This document shows, piece after piece, positions 55,901 through 63,804 of a stretch of DNA of 64,000 bases. The stretch comes from Apricaphanius iberus (Eukaryota; Chordata; Actinopteri; Cyprinodontiformes; Aphaniidae): assembly GCA_028564705.1 (NCBI GenBank), contig JAPXFQ010000338.1, forward strand, positions 1,798,001-1,862,000. The letters run 5' to 3'. How positions within the stretch are numbered: the first letter of the stretch is position 1; each line of letters begins with the position of its first letter. The translations under genes were made by a program, and so were the position numbers. Under the pieces are notes generated by a model, which saw nothing but the letters and a program-made list of their open reading frames with translations, ran no database searches and was not told the origin of the DNA.

Positions 55901-56483
55901 TTGCCTCGGATGCAACATTAAAAACCACTCGAAGATAATGTGTTTTTTTTCCCTCTTTCTGAAGCACAGTCAAACGCCCAAAATCCGGCACGGTGCCGGA
56001 GTACTTTAAGCCCTGTAATGATCATGGGACTCATGCAGACATCATCATTCTAAAACAAAAACTCATCAGATCATTTCACTTGTAAATCCTCAAAAATTGT
56101 TAAGCAAACTCTCAAACAGGCTTTGACTGATGTACCCAAGGTATAAGCTGTACTCACTGGACTCTAAATGTGATTTGGAGGGTGGTGCCTGGAGTACTGC
56201 TGGCCGAAGGACGCTGCGTTGCTGCTCCTTTGGTTTTTGACTCGGGACACCTGAAACGGAGACAGGTAGTCTTTTATACTGGATAAATCCTTTGTATTTT
56301 TGTCAGGGTAAGTACAGAAACGGAGGGTATTTGTGACATGCCCAAGTTTAAAGAAGATGTATTTTTTTAAATAAATTCACTCCCCAAGCAGAAAAGTTAG
56401 CAATAACTGAAACCTACCAGAGCTTGGTGCTTGCCCATGTATAAGAGTTGGCGGCTTTAAACGGAACCCCACCGGTTTCTCCT
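37946..56483 (-). CDS. ranbp3: Ran-binding protein 3, gene span with 12 coding exons (5' end not in window)
   Basis: RanBP3 is a nuclear RanGTP- and RCC1-binding cofactor that promotes CRM1-dependent export. Twelve GT-AG exons were placed on the minus strand: 56483-56418, 56250-56158, 54207-54098, 51018-50902, 48295-48195, 48077-48002, 47921-47825, 46822-46698, 46609-46489, 46066-45924, 44487-44292 and 37989-37946. Every junction keeps frame, and the total is 1289 bp, about 428 residues. In order they carry the conserved FRLKPPTLIHGQAPS block, VLRPAVLQAP, two FG-type FVFGQN motifs, the Ran-binding domain, and an acidic tail ending GST-stop. Human RanBP3 is about 565 residues, so roughly the first 130 residues (NLS region) are missing. 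I found no such exons from 56.5 to 64 kb; they probably lie right of the window. Introns carry many transposons. Confidence 0.93.
38236..41519 (+). pseudogene. Endonuclease-reverse transcriptase ORF of the non-LTR element, disrupted
   Basis: The long frame is broken twice. One in-frame TAA lies at 39154-39156 inside the endonuclease domain, between GDFN and SDH. One frameshift near 40120-40135 lies between the linker (LVNLINLSIE) and the reverse transcriptase (FPSNWKTSIV). Two conserved positions are also altered. Motif A reads AFHTVNH where AFDTVNH is usual, although the catalytic Asp in LDLKKAF is kept. Motif C reads YADE instead of YADD. Everything else is open over about 3.3 kb, so the copy is recent but inactive. 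Confidence 0.85.
38236..41730 (+). mobile_element. Non-LTR retrotransposon (CR1/L2-like, jockey superfamily), nearly full length
   Basis: It lies antisense within the last ranbp3 intron. It encodes an apurinic-type endonuclease (LNIRSIIPKRDQIEHLL, LSETWL, GDFNINW, LSDHNMILV), a reverse transcriptase (YRPISILPAISKILEK, FGFRPKHST, LDLKKAF, LPQGSILGPLLF, YADE) and a C-terminal domain ending at 41519. The 3' UTR ends with a short TGTCCCTGTTAAATAAA-type tail near 41723, as in CR1/L2-like elements. The 5' boundary and target duplication could not be set; the first ~140 codons before the endonuclease are weakly defined. Clade assignment is by motif style only. Confidence 0.85.
41731..44274. other. 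ranbp3: ranbp3 last intron, remainder
   Basis: Non-coding. It contains a transposon 3' fragment at 42955-43142. If the terminal donor at 44292 is skipped, part of it would serve as an alternative 3' UTR. Confidence 0.45.
42955..43142 (+). mobile_element. DNA-transposon 3' fragment, same family as 15180-15700
   Basis: An AT-rich tail with tatattga-atatatccctcggtgtgtaat and the terminal block tgactgtattctaattttct followed by gagattcacctgca. It resembles a fish DNA-transposon 3' end. Only the tail is present. Confidence 0.4.
44292..44487 (-). CDS. ranbp3: ranbp3 exon: end of Ran-binding domain and acidic tail
   Basis: An acceptor tctttag is followed by GSSKDIGQLAAALHHRILAL, the last helix of the RanBD1 fold, then a Glu/Thr-rich linker and the acidic block SNEDDSDEEDE. 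The exon is 65 codons plus one base. The donor ACAA|gtcagt is weak at the exon end. If it is not used, translation continues only to TSQLLY and a TGA at 44275-44277. Confidence 0.88.
45323..45538. mobile_element. MITE with CAGTGGACC inverted ends and TA target duplication
   Basis: The left end is CAGTGGACCCCC and the right end GGTGGTCCACTG. TA lies on both sides (45321-45322 and 45539-45540). At 216 bp it has no ORF. Terminal type resembles Tigger/pogo-derived MITEs. It lies in the ranbp3 intron between 44487 and 45924. Confidence 0.75.
45924..46066 (-). CDS. ranbp3: ranbp3 exon: core of Ran-binding domain
   Basis: Encodes MRTQGSLRLILNTKLWPQ, then ITAMDTEDQGVKVFLIS. This is the most conserved part of the RanBP3 Ran-binding domain. 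Two leading bases complete Val with the previous exon. The donor is TATCA|gtatgt, phase 0. Confidence 0.95.
46489..46609 (-). CDS. ranbp3: ranbp3 exon: Ran-binding domain
   Basis: Encodes MQCKLYVFEKTAQSWIERGR and LLRLNDMASTDDGTLQSRL. The acceptor is ttgccacag and the donor CTAG|gtaaac. Matches RanBP3 almost residue for residue. Confidence 0.95.
46698..46822 (-). CDS. ranbp3: ranbp3 exon: start of Ran-binding domain
   Basis: Encodes SLAESAAAYTKATAKKCILE, then VKTGEESESNVLQ. The donor is CAG|gtaaga. The acceptor is attccaacag. Confidence 0.95.
46940..47568. mobile_element. Decayed Tc1/mariner non-autonomous element with long inverted arms
   Basis: The left arm has ggattttatgtgacagacca. The right arm has the complement in reverse (ttagtctatcacatcaactt), then caagaggatatgaatatttc and tgcaag. 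Opposed arms of this kind typify a common fish element. The outer ends are degraded. It lies in a ranbp3 intron. Confidence 0.55.
47825..47921 (-). CDS. ranbp3: ranbp3 exon: Ser/Glu-rich linker
   Basis: Encodes SPPKGEASNEESKEVSAV and ends SSQETTPEK plus one base. It continues the FVFGQNMSERVL|SPPK junction in phase 0. Low complexity but with matching phases on both sides. Confidence 0.88.
48002..48077 (-). CDS. ranbp3: ranbp3 exon: second FG-type motif
   Basis: Encodes NATNSTDSGAKFVFGQNMSE then RVL. FVFGQNMS-E/D-RVL is a RanBP3 hallmark. The acceptor is ttttttccag and the donor CTG|gtaagc. Confidence 0.93.
48195..48295 (-). CDS. ranbp3: ranbp3 exon: TNYFLQYIS block
   Basis: Encodes LDENSTEDDSKEAAQLDSQT and then TNYFLQYISTP, another RanBP3 signature. 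The acceptor is ttctag and the donor CCAAG|gtaatg, leaving two bases for the next exon. Confidence 0.9.
48707..48724 (-). other. ranbp3: Possible alternative short first coding exon of ranbp3
   Basis: The minus strand reads ATG GAC AAA ATG ACG TCG followed by a strong donor (gtaagt) in phase 0, which matches the phase-0 start of the exon at 48295. No acceptor precedes it, so it would have to be a first exon. No promoter is recognisable. Speculative. Confidence 0.15.
48760..49130. repeat. Probable interspersed repeat of unknown class
   Basis: The segment with cagcagtgctgccaacttag and the following agacccctcttggg pattern looks like a dispersed fish repeat, but I cannot name it. It lies in a ranbp3 intron and has no coding signal. 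Confidence 0.25.
49927..50067. repeat. 47-bp tandem repeat, three units
   Basis: A shared 21-bp start recurs at 49927 and 49974 (gaagacgggagatctgccgc c, identical) and at 50021 (gaagtcggcagacgtgccgc c, three mismatches), exactly 47 bp apart each time. The block is GC-rich in an AT-rich intron. The rest of each unit is more diverged. Confidence 0.85.
50400..50790 (+). mobile_element. Tc1-family transposon fragment (transposase middle part)
   Basis: The + strand nucleotides follow a Tc1 transposase gene: ggtgaaccttcctaagagtg, then gcatcgacaactgaaccagg, gtgttcatgattaaacaata and ttttgtggactgatgagact (the WTDET region with the first catalytic Asp). Multiple stops and indels. It is cut off after the WTDE region. 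It lies in a ranbp3 intron. Confidence 0.75.
50902..51018 (-). CDS. ranbp3: ranbp3 exon: first FG-type motif
   Basis: Thirty-nine codons in phase 0 at both ends, finishing VSFVFGQNIKDRAK at the donor AAAG|gtgagt. FVFGQN-x-x-DR matches RanBP3. Confidence 0.9.
51783..52360. mobile_element. Inner hAT-like element (nested)
   Basis: The left side has ggagctgaaacaactcatca then attatcg, and the right side agattaatcgattatgaaaa then taatcaccgc. These mirror each other and resemble fish hAT ends. No clear target duplication was found. Confidence 0.4.
52437..52628. repeat. Common fish dispersed repeat (SINE-like)
   Basis: The sequence gtaaatggactgaactatta, then tagcgcttttctagtcact, ccactcaaagcgctttacat and cacattcacccattcacac is a very common teleost interspersed repeat. 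It is nested in the hAT composite. A related short match (agcgcattttaaactacaa... caaagtgctttaca) is at about 53290-53335. Confidence 0.65.
53280..54035. repeat. Compound dispersed repeat
   Basis: It starts with a tctcaaagtgctttacagg motif. It continues with a GC-rich block (53460-53670) and an AT-rich block, and ends ctgcagccctgaggttctct, then ggcagcctgttccagaggtg and cataataatggaaggacgc. I recall the final block as typical of a widespread teleost repeat. ORFs inside look non-functional. It abuts the ranbp3 exon at 54098. Confidence 0.5.
54098..54207 (-). CDS. ranbp3: ranbp3 exon: variable Ser-rich linker
   Basis: Reads STCGTNGVKKSPEGSLVSQS and on to TTQAKSL. The SGTNGV block of mammalian RanBP3 gives weak support. 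Acceptor (aaacctag), donor (CACTG|gtgaga) and phases fit the neighbouring exons. Confidence 0.8.
54396..54523. mobile_element. Short MITE with inverted ends
   Basis: The left end CAGTACCTATAAAAACAATTC, preceded by TA, and the right end gaatactttccataggcacc are inverted relatives (the TGCCTATAAAAAGTATTC type). About 128 bp; the right boundary is approximate. Confidence 0.55.
55040..55225 (+). mobile_element. Non-LTR retrotransposon 3' end fragment
   Basis: The tail gtaaagcaccttaaattgcc, then ttgtgttgaaagtgtgctac and acaaataaagttgccttgcc is typical of 5'-truncated fish LINE 3' ends. There is no coding part. It lies in a ranbp3 intron. Confidence 0.55.
56158..56250 (-). CDS. ranbp3: ranbp3 exon: QKPKEQQRSVLRPAVLQAP block
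   Basis: QKPKEQQRSVLRPAVLQAP is virtually identical to the mammalian protein. The acceptor is ccgtttcag and the donor TCCA|gtgagt. Confidence 0.95.
56418..56483 (-). CDS. ranbp3: ranbp3 exon: FRLKPPTLIHGQAPS block, first exon seen
   Basis: Encodes EEKPVGFRLKPPTLIHGQAP then SSG. The acceptor ttttcaccag implies an upstream exon, which I did not find. The donor is CTCTG|gtaggt. Confidence 0.95.
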
Positions 56484-56484
56484 C

Positions 56485-58119
56485 TGGTGAAAAAGAGGAA
56501 TAGTCAGCAAACTTTAACAGATCTAAAAAGCAACACAAATTGATATGCATCTGACTTCTCTAACATCTGAGCAGGTTACCACAGCAACCCTCATGGTGAT
56601 TGCAAAACCTGAGAGACAATACAGTTTTTCTAGCCTTCTATGGCAAGCTTTTTGTCCTCTGGTCCATTTTCAGCAGTGTCTCCTCTCCCTGGCTTCATTA
56701 ACTAGTCTTGACCCAGTTCTGATCACCCACAGAGCACAATGAAAGAAATGCAAAATTTAAACCGTTATTTTATTTCCCGCTTGCATTTTACAATTCACTT
56801 TAGAGTCTAAAATGGCACATATGTTGATAATTGCACCAAAGCAACAGGATATTTCTGCCATAATGAGCAAATATTCAATTCAAAAATACTTGCTGACATA
56901 AAGCTGTCATAACTCATATCATCTAACTATCTTCAAAAAGTTTTTGTGAATAGGAAAGCTGTGAGCAGGAAGGCTTTCTGGTAGCAATCGGTCTTCAACA
57001 AATATCAAAAGGCCTCTGACTAAAGCCTAGTTTATATTTCTCCATTAGCACGTTTGCACTCACATATTGAAGGAGACCGAGAACGAGTTTTAATTGAGCT
57101 GGAAAGTACAGCTCATTGAACTTGTCCCATGCTTTGAACCATGCCGCCTATACAGCGGTTTGGTTTATTTATGGATTTTTACAGGTCATGTCCTTCACCT
57201 CTAAGGGATACTGTGCCTTTAAGAGGCTGGAGACCAGAAAAGGGTGAGAGATAGCAATCAATCAATGAAAGCACAATGAAACAGACAGACATTACGAGAG
57301 ACGGTTAGCAAAAAACACGTTTTCATGCACAAACCCTCATTATGGAATTAAGCAAAGAAATACATATAATGCATCTTTTAAGCTGAAGGTAGTCGATCTG
57401 GGTTTAAAGAAGGAAATAGAGCCCCAGCGGTTTCACGTACCCTTACTAGCAATGAATCAATGGGGAGACGTTGGCAACGCCAGCGTGAAGAACTGTCTCA
57501 ATGCAATAAGAGAAAAAAAGCTGTCAAAGTCAATAAAAGCAGACAGCCCAACCTCGAAGTCTTTTTTCAAGATTGGCTGAACAAAGAGAGAGGACGGCCG
57601 AGGTGTTTCCATTGTGTTGAAATATTAATAAAAATCGAAGCTTCCTGGAACACCGACCACTTTCTTGACAATCCCCACTACACAAACTACTACATGTGGT
57701 AATTAAACGCTAAAACGTCTGCGGCTTACAATCGGGTGCAGCTTGTACACGTTTGTGTTTTTTCCCTAGAATAAACCGGTGTGGCTTATAATCAGGTGCA
57801 CATTATAGTCCAGAAATGACGGTAATATAAAATCACATGTAAACAAACACGGTGGCCTGTTTTGTTCTCTACACTTCCTGGTGTTCAAAAATCACCAAAG
57901 GACCGTGTCAGATAAACTGGCCTTGTAATATAAAGCATCTAGTGCCCAAAAGCTGCATTGACTACTAATTACATCAGCTAAAGAGCACTGTTCTCGTGGA
58001 TATACAGAAATGCTAACAGTTCAATTTCCAGACAGCAGAGACAATATTTCACATTTACATGTCCTGAACATTGCCGTCAGTTGTTGGCTAGGACTGCTAA
58101 TCCACCTAATTTGCTTTTG
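56485..58119. other. ranbp3 upstream intron or intergenic DNA
   Basis: No upstream ranbp3 exon (NLS region) was recognised. The open frame at 57460-57702 is Lys/Arg-rich with no family match. A repeat-type motif gcggcttacaatcgggtgca and tggcttataatcaggtgcac occurs at 57720-57825. Confidence 0.35.
57715..57825. repeat. Dispersed repeat, 'cggcttataat-xx-ggtgca' type
   Basis: Two near copies of the motif ggcttacaatcgggtgcag / ggcttataatcaggtgcac lie about 60 bp apart and end tccagaaatgacggtaa. This is a familiar fish interspersed repeat, class uncertain. Confidence 0.4.
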
Positions 58120-58182
58120 CCAATCCTCTTTAAGGCTATATTCACACCTGACAGTCCAGTAGACTCGGTTTGAGGCGGGGGC

Positions 58183-58222
58183 GGGGGGGGGGGGGGGGGG
58201 GGGGGGGGGGGAGAGAGAGAGA
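58183..58222. repeat. Poly-G (29 bp) followed by (GA)n
   Basis: Twenty-nine G at 58183-58211, then gagagagagaga. The minus-strand poly-Pro ORFs here are artefacts. Confidence 0.9.
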
Positions 58223-58355
58223 ACCAAAATTGCAACATTGTTGCTGTTTCTAGCTGGTGCGGTTGGCATTCACACCAGCTTTTTATTATCAGAAAGTCCA
58301 GAGCTTTGAGCAACAATTTCACCTCTCCACCTGTTTTGGCTCTGTTGTAGAGCTA

Positions 58356-59930
58356 CAGACGTGGACAAAATTGTTGGTACCCTTCATTAAATCAAATAAA
58401 AACTCATAATGGTCACAAAAATAACTTTAATCTGACAAAAGTAATAATAAATAAAAATTATATAAATGTTCACCAATGAAAGTCAGACATTGCTTTTCAT
58501 CCATGCTTCAACGGAATTATTTAAAAAATAAATGCATGAAACAGGCCTGGACAAAAATGATGGTACCCACAACTTAATATTTGGTTGCACAACCTTTTGA
58601 GGCAATCACTGCAATCAAATGATTCCTGTAACTGTCAATGAGACTTCTGCACCTCTCAGCAGGTATTTTGGCCCACTCCTCATGAGCAAACTGTTCTAGT
58701 TGTTTCCGGTTTGAAGGGCGCCTTTTCCAGACAGCACGTTTCAGCTCCTTCCAAAGATGCTCAATAGGATTGAGATCAGGGCTCATAGAAGGCCAGTGTT
58801 TTCCTCTTAGCCCTTCTTGGGTGTTTTTAGCTGTGTGTTTTGGGTCATTTTCCTGTTGTAAGATCCGTGACCTGCGACTGAGACCATGCTTTCTGACACT
58901 GGCCAGCACATTTCTCTCTAGAATCCCCTGATAGTCTTGAGATTTCATTGTACCCTGCACAGATTCAAGACACCCTGTGTCAGATGCAGCAAATCAGCCC
59001 CAGAACATAACTGGGCCTCCGCCATGTTTCACAGTAGAGACCGTGTTCTTTTCTAGATATGCTTCATTTTTCCGTCTGTGAACATAAAGCTGATGTGCCT
59101 TGGCAAAAAGTTAATTTTTTTCTCATCTGTCCACAGTACATTCTCCCAGAAGCTTTGTGGCTCGTCAGCATGTAGTTTGGCATACTCCAGTCTGTTTTTT
59201 TTTATGATTTGTCCTCTGGCTCAAACAGCGAAGGATGTTCCGATCTGACACTGATGTTCCTTGAGCATAAAGTTCAGCTTGGATCTATTTTGAAGTCTTT
59301 CTAGGCTCTTTTGTTACCATTTGGATTATCCGTCTCTTTGATCCGTCATCAATTTTCCTCCTGCAGCCACGTCCAGGGAGGTTGGCTACAGTCCCATGGA
59401 TCGTACATTACTGAATGACATGTGCAGCTGTAGTCACAGAAACATCTAGCTGCTTGGAGATGGTCTTATAGCCTTTACAGTTAACATGCTTGTCTATGAT
59501 TTTCTTTCTCATCTCCTGAGACAACTCTTTCCTTTGCTTCCTCTGGTTTATATTGAGTGTGGTACACACCACGTCACCAAACAACACAGTGACTACCTGG
59601 AGTCCTATATATAGGCCTACTGAGTGATTACAGGATTGTAGACACCTAGGATGCTGATTAGTGGACATACCTTGGATTAACATGTCCCTTTGGTCACATT
59701 ATTTTCATTCTTTTCTAGGGGTACCATCATTTTTGTCCAGGCCTGTTTCATGCATTTATTTTTTAAATAATTCTGTTGAAGCATTGATGAAAAGCAATGT
59801 CTGACTTTCATTGCTCAACATTTATATAATTTTTATTTATTATTACTTTTGTCAGATTAAAGTTATTTCTGTGACCATTATGAGTTTTTCTTTTATTAAT
59901 GAAGGGTACCAACAATTTTGTCCATGTCTG
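58356..59930 (-). mobile_element. Complete Tc1-like transposon with 213-bp inverted repeats
   Basis: The ends CAGACGTGGACAAAATTGTT (left) and, in reverse complement, CAGACATGGACAAAATTGTT (right) are flanked by TA on both sides (58354-58355, 59931-59932). The inverted repeats span 58356-58568 and 59718-59930, 213 bp each. Each arm has an outer copy of ggacaaaattgttggtaccc and an inner ggacaaaaatgatggtaccc, the IR/DR layout of Sleeping Beauty-type elements. Total 1575 bp. Confidence 0.95.
58574..59683 (-). pseudogene. Tc1-like transposase, disrupted
   Basis: On the minus strand, the N-terminal helix-turn-helix region (59683-59408) has ELSQEMRKKIIDKHVNCKGY and TISKQLDVSVTTAAHVI. The WTDE region with the first catalytic Asp is visible near 59120-59140. 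The C-terminal half (58960-58574) has ENDPKHTAKN with the second Asp and SPDLNPIEHLWKELKRAVW with the Glu. It ends EEWAKIPAERCRSLIDSYR and on to CATKY. The middle is out of frame, with at least one stop just before FAASDTG and frameshifts between 58960 and 59400. Usual Tc1 length is about 340 residues. Confidence 0.85.
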
Positions 59931-60999
59931 TATGCTTCCTCCTGCAGCGGGGGAACTTCCAGTAAAACTGAATGTAAACAAACCCACAATAGCAGCAGAT
60001 TGCAGCCGTTTTAGGATTGATCTGTTGTGTTTGGCAAATGTACCAGATAAATATCGCAGCAGTAACTCAGGATGAACATAGAATGAGGCGGAGGACTATG
60101 GAGAATGTTTTTTTTATATATAAAAGACGGCTGAGGCCACTCTATATGATCATTTTGATATGATTAGGACCACCTGAATACAACTTCCAGCACAGATGGC
60201 CTTCTTATTCAGATGTTAAGCAGGGTATGTACAAGATCCAGCATTTATTTCTCCAGTATTAGTGTTTGTTTAGATTTTATTTCCCCATTTCCCCTGTACA
60301 ACAGTCCGTTTCCTGCTTTTGATGCGTCCCCGGTTCGTTTACCATTCACACATTCAATCGAACAGAGTTTGCTTCAAACAAACCGAGACCACAGGTTTTA
60401 GCGGGCTAGTTTGTTTGTTTGGTCCAAATCAGAGTTGTGAATATACCCTTAGTTCACACCAGCCCTATTTAGTCCGCTTGAAACGAACTCTAGTTCATTT
60501 GCCCAGAAAGTCTGGTTTCTTTGGGGACATGTGAATGGGCAATTGAATTCCAAAGATGTGGAACAACAAGGCGTAAAGAGCAGAAAAAAAAAGATAAATA
60601 TCTTTATTTAAAATATATAATTTTCAGTTTTCCTAGCAATAACAAAACTGTTTAATTTGTAAAGACTTAAAGGTTGTCAGTTGCTTATTTTATTTATTGT
60701 ATATTCAGATCAGCTTGATTAGCATTTTTTTTTTTACTGGAAAAAATGAGTTTTGCTTAAATTTTCAAATTCAAATCAAATTCTATTTAAATCAAAGATG
60801 ATAAACCTGTTTGGACCATATTTAAAGGGACTATAAGGAAGTTAAACAGCAAATAAATGTATAGAACTTTAACATTTCTTCCTCATACATTATCCAGCAA
60901 TGCCCTGGTCAGTAAAAAGAGCCCTGGCCTTTTCACTGTGGTTGCTTCTATATGCATGTAAAATAACTATCAGCTATTGTTCGGGTCAAACAAGCAGCG

Positions 61000-61338
61000 C
61001 TCCCTCAGCGCCTCCTAGAGGCAGCCTAGTGTGTGACGACATCACATTCTAGCGCAGCGTTTGCTTTCTGCAGCAAAAACTGCGTAGTGACGGGTAGCGT
61101 TGGAAGCATGGATTCTGCCAAGAACAAGAAGAGAGCTTCTTGAAGCACAACCAACACACCAGACCAAGAAGAAAAAAAAGTTTATTCCAGCGCGACAAAC
61201 AGGGTAAAACTGGAGTCAGACCGACGTAGGCAAAGAACCAGAAACATTGGTGCGGGCGGCGTTTGAGAGGTGGAGAACGCTGAGAGAATCTCTCGGTATG
61301 AGAAAAGACCCACAGCTGGCATCATTTTTGCTTGAAAG
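61000..61338 (+). other. Repeat-derived or degenerate exon-like segment
   Basis: A leader (gcgctccctcagcgcctcct) is followed by ATG GAT TCT GCC AAG near 61108 with an early TGA. It then shifts frame to a stretch reading AAFERWRTLRESLGMRKDPQ then LASFLLE, and a donor-like GAAAG|gtagca at 61338. The IG-x-AF-x-RW-x-x-L motif occurs in many predicted fish proteins linked to repeats. Frameshifts suggest decay. The donor phase matches the exon at 61847. Confidence 0.3.
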
Positions 61339-61846
61339 GTAGCACATTTTTACTTAATACATGAAGAAGAAAAAAAGAAAAAAAGAAAAAAAAGTAGCAG
61401 CGCTTTCAAAGCGGGGTTTCCGTACATTCCGCGCAGTAGGGACATGTTTAGGCTGCTTGTCTGGCGTGCCTACAGCTGAGTACATTGTTTAGCTAATTTG
61501 TTGGGATTGTGAGACAAAAACTAAGCTGTGTAGGCCTATCTAAACTTTGTAACACTATGTTGCTAATCAGAAAATGTGTATATACTACTGACTGTCATTT
61601 GGAAACGTGTGCACATTACGATTTGAGCGGTAAAAGTGTCTCTGTTTTAGTTTTGAGAATCTCACTGCATCAAGGCTCCACCCACATCGACACCCAATAA
61701 TAAGCCATCTCCAGCAGCGTTTGGAGGGACCCACTGCAGGAGAGTCTGTAGATAATTTTACTTGTAAACAAAATGTAACTCCTGTTCCAGGTTACTGCAC
61801 TCCTCCTCATCACATAAAATAAATACTGTTTCCTTTTTATCTACAG

Positions 61847-61915
61847 GGATGACTTCCAGATCGCAGGAATTAAACCTCTAAAAGCAGATAAAGGGTTAGA
61901 ATTACTGGAAGAAAG
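61847..61915 (+). CDS. Candidate internal exon of unidentified + strand gene
   Basis: The acceptor tttttatctacag is followed by G, 22 codons (DDFQIAGIKPLKADKGLELL EE) and AG at the donor GAAAG|gtaaac. Splice phase is 2 on both sides, and the next candidate exon at 63805 begins in the matching phase. A hAT element sits in the intron between them. I do not recognise the protein. Upstream, only the degenerate 61338 donor shares the phase. Confidence 0.4.
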
Positions 61916-62150
61916 GTAAACACGCATGGCTTTAATAATTTGATGAACAAGTACCCCTTTTTTTTATTTATGTATGACTAAGTTTCTTTTCTCTGTAGCA
62001 CAAAATCAATGGAGCAACAGGATGATGCGTTTCTTTAAAATTCTATGTGTATATGTCAGTACCTGCTGCCATATTTTGCTGATGTTTATATTATTATATT
62101 CTGCTGTTTTTACTTCTAGAACTGAGTTTAATGGAGAAGGAGCTTTAGAC

Positions 62151-63501
62151 TGGGGCTGCAGTGATTCGTCAAATTACTCGATTCCAAAAATTGCTCGAGG
62201 CAAAAACTCTGCCTCGAAGCCTCGTTAAACTCCTATGACGCGCACTATACGTGCAGGGATCTTGTTCCACATGGACCGTTGCTTTGGATGCATCTGTGCG
62301 AAGCACAACAGTAGCGCGTGATACAGTTTGAATTTAGTTGGCGCGATGGCGGATAGTAAAGATGCCCATAAATGGCAGGAAATGTGTAAAGTTTGGGATC
62401 GTTACATAAAAAAAAAAAAAAAAAAAAAGAAGAGAACAAAGTACAGTGTCAATACTGCAAAATAGACCTGGCGTACCACAGCACTACTAGTTCATTGAGC
62501 CAGCATCAGAAAACATCCACATGCTGTTTCACCAAGTTTCGCTGAAACAACGCAACCTAAAGCCTGTATACATAGATGTTCACCAATTTTAATACTGTAT
62601 TTGTAGTGATGTCATGATGCTGTTTGATTAGATATGATGTTTAGCTTGAATGTTTTTTAAGTAGTAAAGGTATTCAAATGCAAGAGAGCCTTGTCCACAT
62701 GTAGCAGGGTATCTCACAACACGGAAGTATTTTTCTACGGTTTGGCCCGTCATCCACACGTAACCGCAGATTTTCGGCAACAAAAAATGAATCTTTTAAA
62801 AAACTCTGGCCAAAGTGGAGAACTGCGTTTTCAGTATCTGCTTGTGGACAGATGAAAGCAAAATCAAGAGACTTAATGGTGCGCTGCGACCAAAGTAAGA
62901 CACAAAGACTCCTGAATGTTCAGTGCTGCTGAGCAGGGGTGTATCCAGGAGGTTAATAAAGAGGGGCTAAAAGGGGCCCAGGGTGGGTTTAGGACTGTAG
63001 CACCAAAATAAAAGCAGAGATGTTCTTCTAGTGGGGACCCAATTTGAGCTGGTCACATTTTAGAGCTTCAACTGTTGAAAGGACATTTAGTCATTTTGTT
63101 TTGCTAAGGTTTATGTGACAATGTTGCCTCAAACTCTGCTTGCTTTTCAAACAATTTAAGTGATTGGCGAAGAAGAAAATCACAAAAACATTGAACATTT
63201 CACAAATGTTTTTTCGCAAAAATGTGGATAGACTATTTAGTTTATTAATTTACACAATTGCTGTAGACTGTTATTTTGTTAAATAAATAAATACTGTAAA
63301 TGGGCTTAGTTTTGGAGCCAAATGTTGGAGTTCTGTTTTTTTGAGAGATAAAAGGAAAATGCTAGATAATTTTACAGCCACAAATTTTTTCTTACGCATG
63401 ATTTGTTTGGTTATGTCAAAACGTAAAAAATTATCTGATTAATCGAATCAAGAAAGGGTTAGATTAATCGATTACAAAAAGAATTGATAGCTGCAGCCCT
63501 A
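62151..63501. mobile_element. hAT-type element with 8-bp target duplication and BED-finger remnant
   Basis: A perfect 8-bp duplication CTTTAGAC flanks it (62143-62150 and 63502-63509). The left end TGGGGCTGCAGTGATTCG and the right end, reversed, TAGGGCTGCAGCTATCAATTC are hAT-type termini. Inside, on the + strand, an ATG at 62346 starts MADSKDAHKWQEMCKVWDRY, interrupted by an A-run. A BED-type zinc finger follows: VQCQYCKIDLAYHSTTSSLS then QHQKTSTC. The catalytic domain is absent, so this is a deletion derivative. It sits in the intron between the two right-edge candidate exons. Confidence 0.85.
62408..62430. repeat. Poly-A run inside the hAT element
   Basis: About 20 A interrupt the BED-finger reading frame. 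Confidence 0.85.
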
Positions 63502-63804
63502 CTTTAGACCCATACGATTTAAGATTATATACCTCCAATCTCATTACTATATGTTTTATAATTTCTTTTTGTTTTTCTTACTGTAAAATCTTCTCTCTCA
63601 CTTTCCACCCTGATTTTATACTTCTACCACAGAAAATAGGAAATGAACCCCAAGACAGTTTGTGCTCTGCTTGAAATTAGAACGGTGTTGCCCCAAAACC
63701 AGCATCTGTATCTTTGCATCCCTTCCACAAAGTTTTTTATATATATAGCACTATGGTGAATGTTATTTGCTCTACAGACATTGCAATTTTTTGTCTTATT
63801 GCAG

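Larger units (their letters stand above)
58120..60580. repeat. Older repeat interrupted by the Tc1 insertion
   Basis: The left part (ctatattcacacctgacagt...gttgtagagc) and the right part (gcttcctcctgcagcggggg ... gttcacaccagccctattta) look like two halves of one interspersed repeat with 'attcacacc' motifs, split at 58355/59931 by the Tc1 element. The outer ends are uncertain. Confidence 0.35.

Noticed and set aside
57460..57702. Lys/Arg-rich 80-codon + strand ORF
   Set aside because: Considered as a repeat-encoded protein because a repeat motif follows at 57720, but no family is recognised.
58021..58322. Minus-strand ORFs with poly-Pro
   Set aside because: Created by the poly-G tract; no splice or coding support.
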